Positions 20,908 to 31,600 of a DNA stretch of 64,000 bases are shown piece by piece. Position numbers and translations under genes: made by a program. The DNA is from a virus. The stretch is from positions 1 through 64,000 of the IMG/VR virus record IMGVR_UViG_3300018422_000003; one strand, written 5' to 3'. Positions within the stretch are counted from its first letter, which is position 1. Each line of letters starts with the position of its first letter. Below the pieces are notes generated by a model that worked only from the letters and a program-made list of their open reading frames with translations, was not told the origin of the DNA and searched no databases.

Positions 20908-23718
20908 TCATCCGATCAGCCGATGGTGCGAGTACAGATCGTTAATGAGCGCGTACACTCGCTCGGCTAACTGCGCCAGCGTGACCGTGCCGGTATTAAA
21001 GCTGGTTCGCGTTGGCGTGCCCGAGGGAAGGCTCCAGCCGGTCGCCATGCTGGTCAGTATTTGCGGCACGGCGAAGCCAGTCCCGATCGAGATCCCGCTC
21101 GACGAAATAATGCACCGCTGGCCCGACGTGCTCGACGTCGCATAGGAAGCCAGCCCGTTCTCCGTCATTTGCGAATACTGCCCGGTGCCGACGCCCGCCT
21201 GCACTTTCATCCGGTCCGTGCCGTTGATCGTAATGTTGTAGCCGGAGCCGGTTAGTACCATCGCAACGCCGATGAGCGTGCCGCCCGAGGTCACTTGCGT
21301 GGCCAGGATTGAGCCGCTGAAAATCGCATTGCCGAGCGAATCGCAGTAGATTTGAGCGTTCGCCGGGCTGGTACCGCCGATATAAAATTCCTTGCACCAG
21401 CCGCCGACGATGGCTCCGTTTGCGCCCATCCATCCGACCAGCACATTTGCTGAGCCGTTCCACTTGTAGCAATACACGCCCGTCGCGCCGCTGTTGTTAT
21501 ACGTCCCGACGTTGAACGTTCCGCTCGTCATCGAGGTCGCGCCCACGTTGCCGGAGAAGTAAGCGTTTCCCGATCCGTCGACATACACCTTGGCGTTGGC
21601 CGGGCTGGTGCCTCCGACGTAGAATTCCTTCATCCAGCCGCCGATAATTACGCCGTTGGTGCCGACCCATCCGACGAGCGATCCGCCGTTATAGACGCCC
21701 ATGTAAGAGGGCGATCCGGCGGTCGCGTTGCCCACCCGGAGAATGCCGGTGTTGATGATATTCGCCGAGATGTTATCGACTTCAAGGCCCGACGCGGTCT
21801 GCGTGAATTGGCCGCCGTACTTCAGCTTGAAGATGCCGCTGGGCGTCGTGAATAGCTGCGGATCGTAGGAGCCTGACACGAGGGAGCCGAGCCGCACGGC
21901 GACCTGCTGAAACACGCCGCCCGAGTTGCCGAAGACGGCCGCGTCGTACGAGCCCGCGAGCGCTTTGCCCATCGGCACACCATTGAGCGTGATCCCGCCT
22001 GGGCCGATGCCGATCTCCGTTGAGTCGTTGACCCTCAGCGAGAACTTCCCGGCTGAGTTGTAGTACACGTTGCCGTCGATCTTACCCGGATTGAATCGCG
22101 TCGGGTTGAGCCCGCCTGCTGTTTGATATGTGACGGGCAGCGGACCGACGCTTGGGATCGGCGAGGCCAGCGTGCCGTTGCCGTTCACGCGGTTCGTGAA
22201 GTCACGGCCCGGAAACCAGACAGTGAATGTCGTCGGGTTATGGATCGACCAGGAGTCGGTGTATTGCCATACGCCCGGGTCCGGATTGCGGCCCGGCTGA
22301 CCGAGCGGAATCTGCCGCCCGCTGCCATCGACCGCGACGGGTGTGCAGCCCGAGAAGCGCGGATCATCGGGCGGTGTGTAGCGGAAGCGGAAGCCGTAAT
22401 TCTCGATGCCGTCTCCGTCCGGATCGCCGGTCGGGTATACGATCTCGCATTCAACCGACGTCGGGTTGTCGCAGTAGTCTACTCCGCTCGCGCCCTTCCA
22501 ATCGGGGATGGCCGCGACCGCCGTGGGCGATGTGCCGGGGACCTGCGGATCCGGCCACTTCACTTCGCCGTCGATGCCGACGCTGACCGCGACGCAATCC
22601 CAATCGACCGCTCCCTCGGGATAAAACTCCTGCGCGATGTAGGCCTTCGAGCCGGGATCTTCCGCCGTGCTGCGGCCGGGGCTGTTGACATGCACCCACG
22701 TCGTGTCCGGCTTCACACGGAGCTGGATGTGACTAAAGTTAGTTGCATCCGCCGGCAGATCAAAGTACGGCGCCAGGATGAGAACCGGTTCGCCGGTCTG
22801 CGGATGATAACCGAAGCCAGCGATCACGCTGAAGTTTTGGACGTCGTTGAGCGCCGGGTATTCCGGTGTGGTGTATGGCTTCTCGGGCGTGACGTTGAGC
22901 GCATACGTGTTTGTATCGCCCGCCTGATTCTGCGAATGGACGCGCACCGAGCCGCTCGCCTGCTCCCGCGGTACGGGCCGGTAATCGGTAACAAAGAGCT
23001 GCGCGCCCTTGCCCACCCGGTGGCGAGTCCCCTTCCCGTCCGTGTCGATGATTTCGACCTCGACCGAGTTGAAGTCCTTGTAGCGATCCGGGGCGTCCGC
23101 CTCAACCGGATCGGTCCAGGCCGCCTGCAGTTTGTACTGCCACTGCGCGCTGACCCAATCCGGACCGAGCACCGTTACCACCAGATCGCGAACGCGCGGC
23201 GCGTATTCTTCGCCAATGCCGAACCGCTCCAGCGGCTCAACAGTGACCAGCGCCGAGGGCGTCGGGGTTTCAGGCGACGGGCCGACCAGCACGGTCACTG
23301 GCGCGAACGGTACGTCATAGCTGCCGCTATAGGGCGCAAGGTAACACCGCCATTGCTGCGACGCGCCAGGCAGAGGCTGATCGGGAAAGGTGACGATCAC
23401 GAAACCGCTGTCGTCGAGATTCTGGTCCGAGTAATCGAACTTGCCCATGTCGACGGCTTTCTTGTTTACGCTGCTTTCGCCGACCACCAGCTCGCCGATC
23501 CGCTGCCCGTAGGAGGGCGCGTGGTGCGCCGGAGCTTCGAGATAGCCGTGGGCGCCTTTGAAGCCGTTGGGCGTGACAGGAGGCTTGTATTTCACGCGCA
23601 CGCGGGCCTTCCCGCCGACTTGCTCAGCCGTGGCGCTGAGATCGGTCGGGTTGCCGGGGATCAGCTCCGGAGCGCCGGTCATCACGCGCGGGCCGGACTG
23701 TACGGTACGCTTTGCCAT
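20908..23718 (-). CDS. Large tail fibre/tip protein
   Basis: 936 residues. The N-terminal third has fibronectin-like or immunoglobulin-like strands (ARVRVKYKPP and QWRCYLAPYSGSYDVPFAPV). The central region is proline-rich. The C-terminal third contains two copies of a unit ending in GGWMKEFYVGGTSPANAKVY or GGWCKEFYIGGTSPANAQIY (about 740-800), suggesting a beta-structured fibre stalk. It begins 1 bp before the end of the hub gene, so the two are translated together. Host-receptor contact is likely. Confidence 0.7.
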   Translation of the reverse strand: MAKRTVQSGPRVMTGAPELIPGNPTDLSATAEQVGGKARVRVKYKPPVTPNGFKGAHGYLEAPAHHAPSYGQRIGELVVGESSVNKKAVDMGKFDYSDQNLDDSGFVIVTFPDQPLPGASQQWRCYLAPYSGSYDVPFAPVTVLVGPSPETPTPSALVTVEPLERFGIGEEYAPRVRDLVVTVLGPDWVSAQWQYKLQAAWTDPVEADAPDRYKDFNSVEVEIIDTDGKGTRHRVGKGAQLFVTDYRPVPREQASGSVRVHSQNQAGDTNTYALNVTPEKPYTTPEYPALNDVQNFSVIAGFGYHPQTGEPVLILAPYFDLPADATNFSHIQLRVKPDTTWVHVNSPGRSTAEDPGSKAYIAQEFYPEGAVDWDCVAVSVGIDGEVKWPDPQVPGTSPTAVAAIPDWKGASGVDYCDNPTSVECEIVYPTGDPDGDGIENYGFRFRYTPPDDPRFSGCTPVAVDGSGRQIPLGQPGRNPDPGVWQYTDSWSIHNPTTFTVWFPGRDFTNRVNGNGTLASPIPSVGPLPVTYQTAGGLNPTRFNPGKIDGNVYYNSAGKFSLRVNDSTEIGIGPGGITLNGVPMGKALAGSYDAAVFGNSGGVFQQVAVRLGSLVSGSYDPQLFTTPSGIFKLKYGGQFTQTASGLEVDNISANIINTGILRVGNATAGSPSYMGVYNGGSLVGWVGTNGVIIGGWMKEFYVGGTSPANAKVYVDGSGNAYFSGNVGATSMTSGTFNVGTYNNSGATGVYCYKWNGSANVLVGWMGANGAIVGGWCKEFYIGGTSPANAQIYCDSLGNAIFSGSILATQVTSGGTLIGVAMVLTGSGYNITINGTDRMKVQAGVGTGQYSQMTENGLASYATSSTSGQRCIISSSGISIGTGFAVPQILTSMATGWSLPSGTPTRTSFNTGTVTLAQLAERVYALINDLYSHHRLIG

Positions 23719-26700
23719 TTATTCGAGGACCACCTTGAGCTGCACGCCTTCCGCCGCATTGTTCTCGACGTCGATCGTCAATACGGTGCCAGCCGCGACG
23801 GGCGAGAGCGCCGGGCCTTCGATGATGTTGCTTCTGCCGTTGTTGGCCGGGATCGTTAACTCCAGCCATGCAAAGCCGTCGCGTTTGACCGTCACGAGAA
23901 CAGCTCCGTCCGTGCTGGCCTGCGTTGGGCCCGGATACACGGTCGCTCCGGCAAGCGCGGTTTCAGTGACCGTATCGGTGGCCGTGGCCGTGCCGTTGCT
24001 CACGGTCGCGACAAGGCGCAATGGTGAGTCGATGCCGTCCGGTGTGGCGTAAATTTCGACATCGGTCACGCGGGAATCGGCCGACATGGGAAGGTCCGCC
24101 AGGTCAATTTCGGCTGCGCTGCCGGTGGCGCCGGTGGCTGAGCTGAGCGCGCCGAGGTCCGAGCGCAGGCTGCTTCCGGTGAAGGCGCAAGCGTAGCGGC
24201 GGCCGCTCAGAATTTCAAGGGCCGACTCGAGACCGTCGACCGTTGAGGTCAGCCCGCTTGTGCCGCCGATCTCACACGCGATCGTGCCGCCCGCTCCGAC
24301 TTGATCGGAAACAATAACGGCCGCGCCGGAAGTGGTCGCGCGATAGAAAGCCGCGAATTCCGGGTCCGCGTTGAGCCAATCGGCAAACTTGGTGGCGAGC
24401 TGCGCGAGCGTTGTCGCGCCGGTCACGGCATGCTCGTTCGCCATGAAGGTGGGAACGCGCATGTGGTTTGTACCTTCGAGCGTGATGGCGATCTGGAGGC
24501 CCGCTGAAACGGTCCCCGCAAAGGTCACCCGTCCGCCTTCGCCGTAAGAGCCGGGAGTAGCCCGCGTTAGCGCGCGTGGCGGCGCCAGCGGCCCGCTATC
24601 GCCGTCCAGGATCTCCGCATAGGCGTAATCAAACGGCTGCGCCTCAGAGGCCCGGATCGGCAGGCAGGTTTCCGTGGTCGGTCCCGCCGGCAAAGCCGGA
24701 TGCTGAAACACGAACGCCATCGTGCCGCCGGTTTGCATGCGGTGCGGATAGTCAGCCGTGAATAGCTTCGTGATCGGCTCCGAGCGAAGGCCGCGCGTAT
24801 TTTCAAGCGATCCGCGGACGCAGGCAATTCCGCCATACGCGAGGTCGATCGTGTGCCGGAAGGCGGCCCGGTGCGGCGAGCGGAAGAAGCGCGGCGCGAA
24901 GGCAATATTAGAGGTGAGCCGCCGCAGCAGATAAATGCGCGGATCGGCGTACACGGTCTGCCCGGTCCCGATCCCGGTAATCGGCCGGATGGTACGGCAG
25001 AGGCCCGTCGACGGATCGTACTGCGCGATGGTCGCCTGCTCGGTGGTCGGAGCGACGAGCTGCTGGCCCGGCTCCATGGTGAGGCCCGCGCCGATGGTCA
25101 GCTCCGCTTCCCATGTGGACACGGCCGAGACAGTCGTTACCGCGCGAAGATGCGCCACCGCCGTGGTCCCGAGCTGAGCCCGCGCCACAGTGGCCACCGA
25201 GGCCGCCACAGATTCGCACAGCATGATTTCGGCATCGACCTGGATGTAATCCCCGGCTGCCGGAGGAACGCCGTAAAAATTGATCGTGGTCGCGACGTCG
25301 GTGACATCCGAGGTGATCGAGGTAAAGTGCCCCTCGCGCTCATCGGCGTAAAAGACATCGAACGAGCCGAGGTGAACCGAATCGCCATAAGAGCCGACGC
25401 TGAAATTGCGCAGCGTCAAATGGCCGTCCTTATCCGTATCGGTATCGAAGTGCCAGTCGGCCGGAGCAAACTGATTTTCTTCGGGCGCCGCTTCGGCGGC
25501 TACATCCTCCGGCTTTGGTCCGACCGTGAGGTCGTACATATCGTCGTGGGTTGTTGTGCCCTCGATCGTGACCGAATAGTCCTCGTGGAGCTGGATACGT
25601 TCCACGCGAAACTCTACATATCCGTCCTGCGCCGATTGCCCGCTATTGGCCGCCGGATACGTGGGCAGCTCATCGTGCGTCACCGAGCAAACCATGCCGG
25701 GCGCGGCGGTGAGCGCAAGGATGGTCGAGCCGAGGCTGACGCGCCGGTGATAGCGATAGTGCGCCGGACTGATGCCGCCCAGCTCTTCGCGTGTGCGTGT
25801 GGTCGTCAGCCGGGCCGCGCGGCTTTTGGTCGATACGCCCGGGAGGCTGATCGTCTTCTTGAGAAAGTGAACGCGCGATCCCCCGCCCCGGTGCTTGGCG
25901 TGCTCGATATCGTAATAGGTGACGGAATTCCCGACGTACTCGTATTCTTCATCCGCGAACGTGCCGGTGAGGTGATTGAACTCCGGACCGAACGGCTCGG
26001 CATCGAGCGATTCCCACAGCATGTTTCCGGTCGTGAACGTCTGCGCGACCGAACTGTTAATTCTGAGGATCGGGCAGAACTTACCGAACTGAAACCAGTA
26101 ATCGCCGAGGCAGTTGTTTGCGATTTCCTGCAGCCATTCTTTTAACGGCCGCTCTTCGGCAATCACGCCGACAAATTCAAACTGCTTTTCATCGCCCTCG
26201 CCGATCAGCTTCGCGGCGACGATATCGCAAATGTCGGCCGCCGCGATACAGGCGGCGACGTCGAAGTACAGCTCCTGGGTGGCGGCCGCCGCAAGGTAGA
26301 GGCCCTTGGCGCGGAGGATGGCGTTTACCTGGATCCAGATCGGATTGGTGAGGCCCGGAACTTCCGTCCGTGATCCCGCGCCGCTCCACACCCAGCCCGA
26401 CAAACCTTTGCGGATGGTGCTCTCCATCGCGTGCTCGCTGAGCCGCGATAACTGCAGGCCTTTGGTGTCCGAGCGCCGGATCTCGCAGAAAGCAACGCCC
26501 GCCGCCCTCGGCGCTCCGTAGCTTTGCGGCCCGGCTCCGTCCCCGAGCGAGAACTTGTCGGAGTTGTTATCCGGGTCGTTGTTCTGGACAGGGTCGTGCC
26601 CATGCGACAACCGTAAGCCGAAGCGCGAGCGCGGATTGAAGCCGTGCGGTATCCAGCCGTGATGCGGCTGCCCGTCGAGCAGGTGCGGAGGTTTAGCCGC

Positions 26701-27975
26701 TCCGTCCGGTGTGCCCGATTGCGGCTGCGCGAATTCGCCGAGAGGCCCGGCTCCGATGATGCCGATCGCCTGATAGAAGTCGCCTTCATCGCGGCCGGAC
26801 GCGAGCAGCGCCGGAACTTTGAAGCCCTTGCTCGTGTCCTCGTCGGATACGTTGCAATAGATCTGCGGCAGCGGCGCGTCGTAAATCGAATCGGCAATCT
26901 GCGACGACGTCGTCAGCAGCGCCCGGCCCGCGCCTTTGCTGTTATCTTTCGTGCGGACGGTTTGCGGGGTGGCGACGATGCCGCCGAAATAGTCCCGCAT
27001 GCCCCGCGCCTCGCAGGCAAGATCGCTCTTGTCGCAGCTCGTGTGGCCGCCGGTTCCCTCGGCCGCATACGGGCAGGAAATGCCGTCATCGAACGGCTTA
27101 TAGCAATCGCGCGCGACGCGCCGCTCCGGATAGGGCAGCGTCAGCTCAAACAACCCATCGCTTGCTTCAAGGTGAAATACCGGGTCGCCCGGCCTGCAGC
27201 GATAGCCGGTGACTTCGCCCTTCCAAAAATCGAGCTTGGTGGTGGTCCCGACATGGAACAGCGATAGCTCGACCGAGGCGTACTGGAGGTCTGTCTCATT
27301 TGATACCGCGCTGATGACGCGGTCCGCGTTGCCCAGCTCGATACGGGCTTTGTCGCTGGCGCCGCCGAGCGCCTGCGCAACAGAGGGCAGCTTCAGCAGC
27401 CGCGCCTGATACTCCTGCCCGCCCACGGTGACGTTCCGGTCGCTGATGTAGATCGCCGGATAGCCGTCCTCGACGGACTGGATCTTGAGTAGCGGAATGA
27501 TCGTCTGCGTTGCTCCGAGCAGAGCCGAAGCGAATGCGCCGGCGGGGAATCGGGTCACGGTTGCCGCGAGGCTGTATGTTGGGGCGGTCGTGGGAACTTC
27601 GACCAGCTCAACGCCCGCCGTGACGAGGCTCGCAATGAGCCCGTTAAACGTCAGCTCCTGGTTCGAAAACCGGGCCGTGATGTTCGCCGTCGTGCCGTCC
27701 GGCTGCGGCGCCGCGAAGGTAAACTGACCGTATGCGCCTTGGCGGGAGTTGAAGAAATCGGACAGCAGCTTGCGCTTGGCGTTGGTCAGAACGCTATGGG
27801 TCAGGCGGTAGCGCTTCAGGCCGTCCCCGAGATAGAACCGCTGCTCGGTTTTGTTGCCGAACCGATGAGCCGCAATCGCCGGTGAGATCTCGACCGAATA
27901 CGGATAGTCTGCCGTGAGCGGATACGTCCCGACCGTACTGACAGTGGGAACTAATACATTGCCGAGTGTGGCCAT
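23719..27975 (-). CDS. Fused tail hub: distal tail, gpL-like Fe-S and gpJ-like parts
   Basis: 1418 residues. Residues about 40-125 resemble the distal-tail type (YRLTHSVLTNAKRKLLSDFF, then RQGAYGQFTF). Residues about 160-320 resemble lambda gpL: four cysteines at 291, 301, 314 and 321 (RDCYKPF, ISCPYAA, TSCDKSDLAC) fit the gpL iron-sulphur site. The remainder (about 330-1418) is like tail-tip hub proteins, with IYISDRNVTVGGQEY-type strands earlier and many receptor-side beta domains. In lambda these are separate genes; here one chain serves. The next gene follows without a gap. Confidence 0.72.
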   Translation of the reverse strand: MATLGNVLVPTVSTVGTYPLTADYPYSVEISPAIAAHRFGNKTEQRFYLGDGLKRYRLTHSVLTNAKRKLLSDFFNSRQGAYGQFTFAAPQPDGTTANITARFSNQELTFNGLIASLVTAGVELVEVPTTAPTYSLAATVTRFPAGAFASALLGATQTIIPLLKIQSVEDGYPAIYISDRNVTVGGQEYQARLLKLPSVAQALGGASDKARIELGNADRVISAVSNETDLQYASVELSLFHVGTTTKLDFWKGEVTGYRCRPGDPVFHLEASDGLFELTLPYPERRVARDCYKPFDDGISCPYAAEGTGGHTSCDKSDLACEARGMRDYFGGIVATPQTVRTKDNSKGAGRALLTTSSQIADSIYDAPLPQIYCNVSDEDTSKGFKVPALLASGRDEGDFYQAIGIIGAGPLGEFAQPQSGTPDGAAKPPHLLDGQPHHGWIPHGFNPRSRFGLRLSHGHDPVQNNDPDNNSDKFSLGDGAGPQSYGAPRAAGVAFCEIRRSDTKGLQLSRLSEHAMESTIRKGLSGWVWSGAGSRTEVPGLTNPIWIQVNAILRAKGLYLAAAATQELYFDVAACIAAADICDIVAAKLIGEGDEKQFEFVGVIAEERPLKEWLQEIANNCLGDYWFQFGKFCPILRINSSVAQTFTTGNMLWESLDAEPFGPEFNHLTGTFADEEYEYVGNSVTYYDIEHAKHRGGGSRVHFLKKTISLPGVSTKSRAARLTTTRTREELGGISPAHYRYHRRVSLGSTILALTAAPGMVCSVTHDELPTYPAANSGQSAQDGYVEFRVERIQLHEDYSVTIEGTTTHDDMYDLTVGPKPEDVAAEAAPEENQFAPADWHFDTDTDKDGHLTLRNFSVGSYGDSVHLGSFDVFYADEREGHFTSITSDVTDVATTINFYGVPPAAGDYIQVDAEIMLCESVAASVATVARAQLGTTAVAHLRAVTTVSAVSTWEAELTIGAGLTMEPGQQLVAPTTEQATIAQYDPSTGLCRTIRPITGIGTGQTVYADPRIYLLRRLTSNIAFAPRFFRSPHRAAFRHTIDLAYGGIACVRGSLENTRGLRSEPITKLFTADYPHRMQTGGTMAFVFQHPALPAGPTTETCLPIRASEAQPFDYAYAEILDGDSGPLAPPRALTRATPGSYGEGGRVTFAGTVSAGLQIAITLEGTNHMRVPTFMANEHAVTGATTLAQLATKFADWLNADPEFAAFYRATTSGAAVIVSDQVGAGGTIACEIGGTSGLTSTVDGLESALEILSGRRYACAFTGSSLRSDLGALSSATGATGSAAEIDLADLPMSADSRVTDVEIYATPDGIDSPLRLVATVSNGTATATDTVTETALAGATVYPGPTQASTDGAVLVTVKRDGFAWLELTIPANNGRSNIIEGPALSPVAAGTVLTIDVENNAAEGVQLKVVLE

Positions 27976-28377
27976 TTAAGCTACTTCCTCGATCTGGAAG
28001 CTCACTTGCGCCCGGCCGCCCGCCAGCGTGAAGCCGAGCGGTCCGCGAAAGGCTACGATGAAGCGTCCGTTCGAACTTGCGCCGGTCCCGTCATAGTTGC
28101 CGTAGGTTGTTGATTCCGATGGATCGTAAAAATAGAACGGCTCCAGGCCGCCCTTGCGGGCCGCGTAGAAGCTCAGCAGTGTCGCGAGCGCAGCGGCCGT
28201 GAGCGCTCTGGTCTGAGACCAAGCGCGCCGCGGCGAGGAGGCTTTTACCTCGCGCTGGCTTTCGCCGTTGGCGTATTCATTGACGTTCGCCTCGTATCGG
28301 CGGCGCTGCTCAAAGGCTAAACACAGGCCTTCCGGGAGGACCGTCGACGGGCTGGCTGCAGATAGATTTCCAGGCAT
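27976..28377 (-). CDS. Minor tail protein (gpM/DUF2460-like)
   Basis: 133 residues. The phrase LLSFYAARKGGLEPFYFYDP, then SNGRFIVAFRGP and FQIEEVA, matches the family of tail proteins that sit between tape measure and hub; the N-terminus has LAFEQRRRYEANVNEYANGE. It ends in a strand that packs on the distal-tail protein. Its position directly before the hub fits. The ribosome-binding site is poor. Confidence 0.7.
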   Translation of the reverse strand: MPGNLSAASPSTVLPEGLCLAFEQRRRYEANVNEYANGESQREVKASSPRRAWSQTRALTAAALATLLSFYAARKGGLEPFYFYDPSESTTYGNYDGTGASSNGRFIVAFRGPLGFTLAGGRAQVSFQIEEVA

Positions 28378-28585
28378 GAAAAGGACACGGCCAGGACTGT
28401 CCCGGCTATGGCCTTTTTCGTGCCAAGGTTATACTTTCGTTAGGTCAGCGGTATTCCGGGGAGGGTGTGAAGAGCCAATGCCCCGGCGCTTTGCCCCTGC
28501 GCGTGAAGCGATTCGGTCGATCAGGTCTAAAGAGGGGCCGAGACTTTCCCGAGCTTACGGCCCTTCTTTCCTGCCGCTCTTTTAG

Positions 28586-28638
28586 AACGGTCAAAAAACG
28601 GTCAAGAAACGGTCAAGAAACGGTCAAGAAACGGTCAA
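28586..28638. repeat. Five tandem 11-bp repeats (AACGGTCAAGA)
   Basis: AACGGTCAA recurs at 28586, 28597, 28608, 28619 and 28630 with an 11-bp period, with A/G variation after it. On the minus strand each reads TTGACCGTT. They occupy part of the 268-bp gap between the tape measure and the next tail gene, directly behind the tape measure stop. An 11-bp period puts each copy on nearly the same face of the helix, as in protein-binding arrays. Confidence 0.8.
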
Positions 28639-28645
28639 GAGTGAC

Positions 28646-31600
28646 TTACCGGGTCAGCGTCGACGGAGAAAGCTGCGCGGCGGTCGTCTCCCGCCGCCCA
28701 TAGTTGGAGCGTGTCGCGATGCTGAGCGAATCGGACACCACCTCCGGGTTGTTTTTCACCGCTTGCACCGCATGGCCGCTCAGCACATCGACCGTCGCAT
28801 CGTAGTTGAGCGTAAGCGATACGCTGCCGTTCGAAGCTCCCGCGCCAGGCGCCACCACGAAAGATCCGAGCGAGGGCAGGGAAGACTGAAGGCCGATGGC
28901 TTTCCCGTTTTCGTAGCTTGCGCCCTGATACAGCCCGCCGGCGGTTTGGACAAGCGTTGCTCCGCGAGCGCCGGACCGCAGGCCGCCGTTCTGCCCGGTC
29001 GCTTCGCCGTACAGTTGGATGAGGTCCCGAACTTGCGGCGATCGCACAGCCATGTCGAGATTCCCGCCGAAGGACTCCTTGGCAATCGCGGCGATCTGCT
29101 TAGACCGCTCCGCGTCGATATCGATCCCGTAAACCTCTTTGACTTTTCGCTTCGCCTTTTCGGTGGCGCTCTTGAACAGGAGCCGTATCGATCCGGCTAC
29201 CGCGCCGATTGCGCCGCCGATCAAAGCTCCCATCGGTCCGCCGAACTTGGCGCCGATCAGCGCTCCGCCTGCGGTCGTTTCGGCGAGCCCGAGCAGGCCG
29301 CCCCGCCGCAGGCCGTCCATTGCCAGCAGGCCTCCGCCCGCGAGCATCGCTCCGCCGGCAACTCCGCCAACACCCGTTGCATTCGCGCCAGCGGTACCGG
29401 GAACAGAGCCGAGCTTATTGCCCAGCACATCGGTACCGCCGCGTCCCAGACCGCCAAGCTTCGTGAGGAACCCCTTCACACCCGCTGCTTGGCCGCTGAG
29501 TAGTCCGCCAAAACTTGAGCCGCCGCCTGCGCCGCCGCCTCCGGCAAACGGAGCCGTGCCGCCCGGGCCCAGCATCCCCGCCGGGTTGCCGCCGCCGAAG
29601 CTGCCCGCCATGCCGAGGCCTCCGAACACTTGGCCCATGATGCCGCCGCCTGCCGACGATCCGCCGCCGGAAGCTCCGCCCATCGAGCCGCCGCTTTGCC
29701 CGGTGACCAGGCGCGCGAACATCGTCGCGAACTGTGAGGCGAGCACGGATTTGAGCGCGCTCAGCAGTACGGTTTTCATCAGCGTGCCGAGATTCAATGT
29801 GCCGGTTACGAGCTGATCGAACACGCCTTCAAAGCTGCGTTTGAAATCGTCGAACATCGACTTGTAATGCGCGCGGACCGCCGTCAGCTCACGCACACGC
29901 GCGCTCTGCTGAATGGCCGCCTTGTCGGTTTCAAGATCGACGCTGATCTGCCGGGCCTTCTCGACGGAGAGCTGCTGCATCGCATCGAGGTTAGCGTCCG
30001 CCTGATGCTGCGAGATGGCGCCTGCCGCGACTTTGGCCTGAAGGACGGTGCGCTCCATTTCCACGCGCCGCCGGGTTTCCTCGTCAATCCGCGCGATCTC
30101 AGCCAGCGCCCGCTTGGTTGCGTACTCTTCTTCGATAGCGGCTCGCCGTTGACTCACGTCTATCTGCTGCGCCACGGTCGTCTGCTGCATTTCCTCAAGC
30201 GCCGCCAGGCGCGCTTGTTTCTCGGTATCGATCGCCTGGATGGAGTAAGCCGACGCGTCATCGAGACGCTGCCGCTCCATGAGCGCCGTCTGCTCCTGAA
30301 TCTCGGCCGCCTCGCCGAGCGCATCCGACGTGCGTGTCTTTCGCGCCTTCTCGGAATCCTTCTGGATCGCGCCCAGCCCTGCGTACGCTTTCTTAGCCAG
30401 ATCCTTATTGAAATCCTCGGTCTCGGTGCGCTGCGCGGACTCTAGATCGTTGAAAGCCTTCGGGCTGCCATCGACGCCCACCTTTCGAGCATCCTCGGCG
30501 CGTAACTGGCGGTACTTCTCATCGATCTTGTTCAGACCTTCCAGCTCGGACAGCATGGCGGCCTCACGCACGCGCCGGGCGCCTTCCTCTACCTGCTGGA
30601 TTTCCTCGGCCGCCTTTTTGCGCGCTGCCAATGCGTCGCTCTGCGCCTTCTTGCCATCAGTCACAGCCTCCCGCATGGCCTCGCTCTGCGCCTTCAACGC
30701 CCGCTCGGCGGCCAGCGATTGCTCGAACACTTGCTTAGCCTTCTTGAATGCGTCCGGGCCGTTCCCAAGCGTCGCCTGCAGGCGGCCAAAGTCTTCTTCG
30801 CGTTTGATCTTCGCGGCCGCAATACGCTCTTCGAGGATCTCTTGGCCCGTTAGGTTTTTGTTGTATTCGACCAGATCTTGATTCGCGCGCCGGATCGCCT
30901 TGTCTTTGTCCGACTCATCAATCGGGCCGACAAAGGATTCCCGCGCCGACTTCTTCTTACCGAACACGTCATCCGGCCCGCCCAGCCTGCTTCTGGCTCC
31001 TGCCAGCGCGCCGCCGGCAGCGTTCTCAGTGATACTGCCGATTGTTTCAATGGTGATCACGAACGGCGCGGACACCATGTTGCGCAGCGCGACCAAATGT
31101 ATCTTGAGCCGGTCAAAATAGCTGTCCACTTTGACGCCGGATTGGACAAGGCCTTCACTCATAACCGCGCCGGAATCGCGAACCATCTTCAGCGCCTCAG
31201 AGAGCCCCATCAGCGTGGGGATTAAATCTTTAGCGCCCCTGCCCATTACCTTGAACGCCGCCTCGGATCGGATGGGCCCGGCCGGAAGCTCCGACAGCCT
31301 CTTTCCAAACCTTTCAAGGAACGGCAACACGCCGATAAAGCGTTCGAGGTCATCCACCGCCGACACGCCCATATCATGCAGCGCCTGCTTGGCCTTTTTG
31401 CCCTCGGCTGAGTTTTCGCTCAAGGCTTGGGTTAACGGGCGCATCGCCGCTTCGAGCGCGCCGAAGCTGCTGCCCATCGAGTCGGCGGCGAGGCTGAACT
31501 CCTGCACCTCCGTGGTGCTGAGCCCGGTGCTCGCAGCAAGGTTGCTGATCTTCTCGGCCGCGTCACCGAAGCTGCTGACGAGCTTGAAAACGCCGACCGC

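Noticed and set aside
22123-23859. Long plus-strand frames of 400-580 residues opposite tail genes (also 24853-26145 and 46762-48168)
   Set aside because: They are arginine-rich antisense reflections of well-supported minus-strand genes in a GC-rich genome.
28467-28703. Plus-strand frame of 78 residues over the 11-bp repeats
   Set aside because: It consists of repeat-derived TVKKRSRNGQ-type residues and antisense tape measure sequence.
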